Shown here: piece by piece, positions 62,916 through 64,000 of the stretch
Numbering within the stretch: position 1 is the stretch's first letter
Layout: each line of letters opens with the position of its first letter
Source: Streptomyces asiaticus
GTDB taxonomy: Bacteria > Actinomycetota > Actinomycetes > Streptomycetales > Streptomycetaceae
DNA length: 64,000 nt
Direction of reading: 5' to 3'
NCBI RefSeq assembly: GCF_018138715.1
Contig: NZ_JAGSHX010000006.1
Coordinates: forward strand, 2,480,001 to 2,544,000
Notes under the pieces: generated by a model
Databases searched by the model: none
The model's input: the letters and a program-made list of their open reading frames with translations, nothing else
What the model was told of the DNA's origin: nothing
Position numbers and translations under genes: made by a program

Positions 62916-63605
62916 TCAGCCGCGGGGGCGGACCTGGAGGTCGGTGATCTCGGCGTCGGGCGGCAGGTCGAGGGCGGTCAGGATGGTCGTCGCCACGGTC
63001 TCGGGCGCGATCCAGCGCTCCGCGTCGTACTCCTTGCCCTCCTGCTGGTGCACCTTCACCTGCATCGGGGTGGCCGTGCGCCCCGGGTAGACCGTGGTCA
63101 CCCGGACGCCGTTGCCGCTCTCCTCCCAGCGCAGCGCGTCGGCCAGCGCCTTGAGCCCGTGCTTGCTGGCGGCGTACGCGGCCCACTGGGCGTTGGCGCG
63201 CAGCCCGGCGCCGGAGTTGACGAAGACGACATGCCCCTGGGCCAGCCGCAGCTGCGGCAGCAGCAGGCGGGTCAGCTCGGCGGGCGCCACGAGGTTGGCG
63301 GCGAGCTGGCGGTTCCACGCCTTCGGGGTCAGCTCCCCGACCTCGCCCAGGTCGACCACTCCGGCGATGTGCAGCAGCGAGTCCAGCCGGTCGGGCAGCG
63401 TCTGATGGCCCAGCGCCCAGGACAGCCGGTCCGGGTCGGCCAGGTCGCCGACGACCGTCCGCACCCCCGGGAACCGCTCCGCCAGCTCCTTCGCCCGCCC
63501 GGCGTCCCGCGCGAGCAGCCACAGCTCGTCGCCGCGCTCGGCCAGCCGCTCGGTGACCGCCGCGCCGATGCCCGAGCCTGCCCCAGTGATCAGATGCGTT
63601 CCCAT
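62916..63605 (-). CDS. Short-chain dehydrogenase/reductase
   Basis: 229-residue classical SDR. Cofactor motif TGAGSGIG at 6-13, HIAGVVD for NNAG, catalytic Ser in VNSGAGLR and YAASKHG for YxxxK near 140-145. ATG at 63605. It is 152 bases upstream of the methionine synthase gene. Substrate unknown. Confidence 0.85.
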   Translation of the reverse strand: MGTHLITGAGSGIGAAVTERLAERGDELWLLARDAGRAKELAERFPGVRTVVGDLADPDRLSWALGHQTLPDRLDSLLHIAGVVDLGEVGELTPKAWNRQLAANLVAPAELTRLLLPQLRLAQGHVVFVNSGAGLRANAQWAAYAASKHGLKALADALRWEESGNGVRVTTVYPGRTATPMQVKVHQQEGKEYDAERWIAPETVATTILTALDLPPDAEITDLQVRPRG

Positions 63606-63644
63606 GCTCCCCAGCTTGCCTCACCGCCGGACGCGCCCCGTCGC

Positions 63645-63749
63645 CGGTCCCGACCGACGACGGTCCCGACCGGCGACGGTCCCGACCGGCGACGGTCCCG
63701 ATCGACGACGGTCCCGACCGGCGACGGTCCCGATCGACGACGGTCCCGG
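63645..63749. repeat. 16-bp tandem repeat (VNTR-like) upstream of the SDR gene
   Basis: Six full-length 16-bp copies of CGGTCCCGACCGGCGA, three of which read GAC...GACGA or GATCGACGA, plus a partial seventh. Each contains the inverted repeat CGGT-CCCG-ACCG, so every unit can form a small hairpin or bind a dimer. It sits between the SDR start and the last gene. Confidence 0.85.
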
Positions 63750-63848
63750 CTTGGCGCGATCCCATGCCCGAAACCCGCGCGGGCTTCCCGCCGAGCGCTC
63801 CCATCCTGTAACGGGCGCGGCGCTCGCCGTAACGTTGCCCGCGGAAGA

Positions 63849-64000
63849 TCAGGCGGCGAGGGCCGGAACCGGTGCCGGCGGCGGCCCACCCCAGGACAGC
63901 TCGAACCACAGCGTCTTTCCGCCGAGCCCGAACGGCTCTTCTCCGATGGCGCAGCCGCCCCAGCGGTCGGCGAGGACGTCAAGGATGAACAGGCCGCGCC
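63849..64000 (-). CDS. ATP-binding protein (HATPase_c_2, anti-sigma-factor kinase-like), C-terminal part
   Basis: Cut by the window edge; only the last 50 residues are seen: RGLFILDVLADRWGGC, then EPFGLGGKTLWFELSW and a Pro/Ala tail. This is the C-terminal end of the small HATPase domain proteins (SpoIIAB/RsbW-like) that are very numerous in Streptomyces and act on anti-sigma networks or signalling partners. The start lies outside the window. Confidence 0.7.
   Translation of the reverse strand, partial: RGLFILDVLADRWGGCAIGEEPFGLGGKTLWFELSWGGPPPAPVPALAA

Noticed and set aside
61747..63909. A 720-codon frame fusing the SDR region and the methionine synthase
   Set aside because: Only the last 338 residues have family motifs. 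The rest runs through intergenic repeats and antiparallel or shifted parts of the SDR gene, which is coded in another frame.

Overview
The window is high-GC actinobacterial DNA and almost certainly a Streptomyces chromosome core region. The evidence is the very GC-rich third codon positions, the many GTG starts, and the gene set and order. From memory of Streptomyces coelicolor, the order matches the stretch from cvn1/cvn2 (about SCO5544-5537) through accE/accB, cimA, ilvE, leuB, pruA/proline dehydrogenase, serA, ilvC, ilvN, ilvB, cdgC and gatB-gatA-gatC to rmdB and ligA. No tRNA, rRNA, CRISPR array, insertion sequence or phage gene was seen. Accessory genes (drug-efflux/TetR pairs, a GH6 cellulase, an MlrC-type peptidase, an MMPL exporter, a LAL-type LuxR regulator) are inserted between the core blocks.

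Layout. 0.3-10.8 kb: two complete conservons in tandem (CvnA sensor ATPase, CvnB roadblock, CvnC DUF742, CvnD small GTPase), a G-protein-like signalling complex. Their cvnB and cvnD copies are almost identical, while cvnA has diverged. 10.9-12.8 kb: accB-accE, the carboxyltransferase and epsilon subunits of acyl-CoA carboxylase. 13.1-17.4 kb: cimA, ilvE and leuB for isoleucine and leucine. 17.5-23.8 kb: a purple acid phosphatase-like enzyme, the proline catabolic pair and a PucR regulator. 23.8-31.7 kb: TetR/MFS pairs, a TetR/redoxin pair with an elaborate operator, a GH6 enzyme and a Uma2-fold protein. 31.9-37.6 kb: serA, ilvC, ilvN and ilvB, with the ilvB leader peptide attenuator. 37.6-44.6 kb: the c-di-GMP protein CdgC, two oxidoreductases, a PQQ-type dehydrogenase lipoprotein and a DUF6191 protein. 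44.7-52.6 kb: LuxR/LAL regulator, MMPL exporter and MlrC-like peptidase, then a repeat-rich non-coding stretch. 53.3-56.9 kb: gatB, a small membrane protein, gatA and gatC. 57.1-64.0 kb: RmdB, ligA, a core-MetE methionine synthase, an SDR and the end of a HATPase gene.

How the genes work together. Two metabolic themes dominate. The first is branched-chain amino acid synthesis (cimA, leuB, ilvE, ilvC, ilvN, ilvB) with serine entry (serA). The second is proline catabolism. Control of the first appears to rest on transcription attenuation: the known ilvB leader peptide is present intact. A second candidate leader peptide, starting Met-Ile-Ile with rare ATT codons and followed by a pause hairpin and a terminator, sits in front of cimA, the committed step to isoleucine. 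This is the most interesting candidate in the window. The signalling theme is development: two conservons plus CdgC (its EAL domain degenerate, so predicted cyclase only) and RmdB (both catalytic motifs intact). A near-consensus BldD box lies upstream of cdgC.

Limits. All calls come from reading the sequence and recalled family knowledge; no database search was run. Starts were chosen by family length and visible ribosome binding sites, and uncertain ones are marked. Promoters and operators are pattern matches only.
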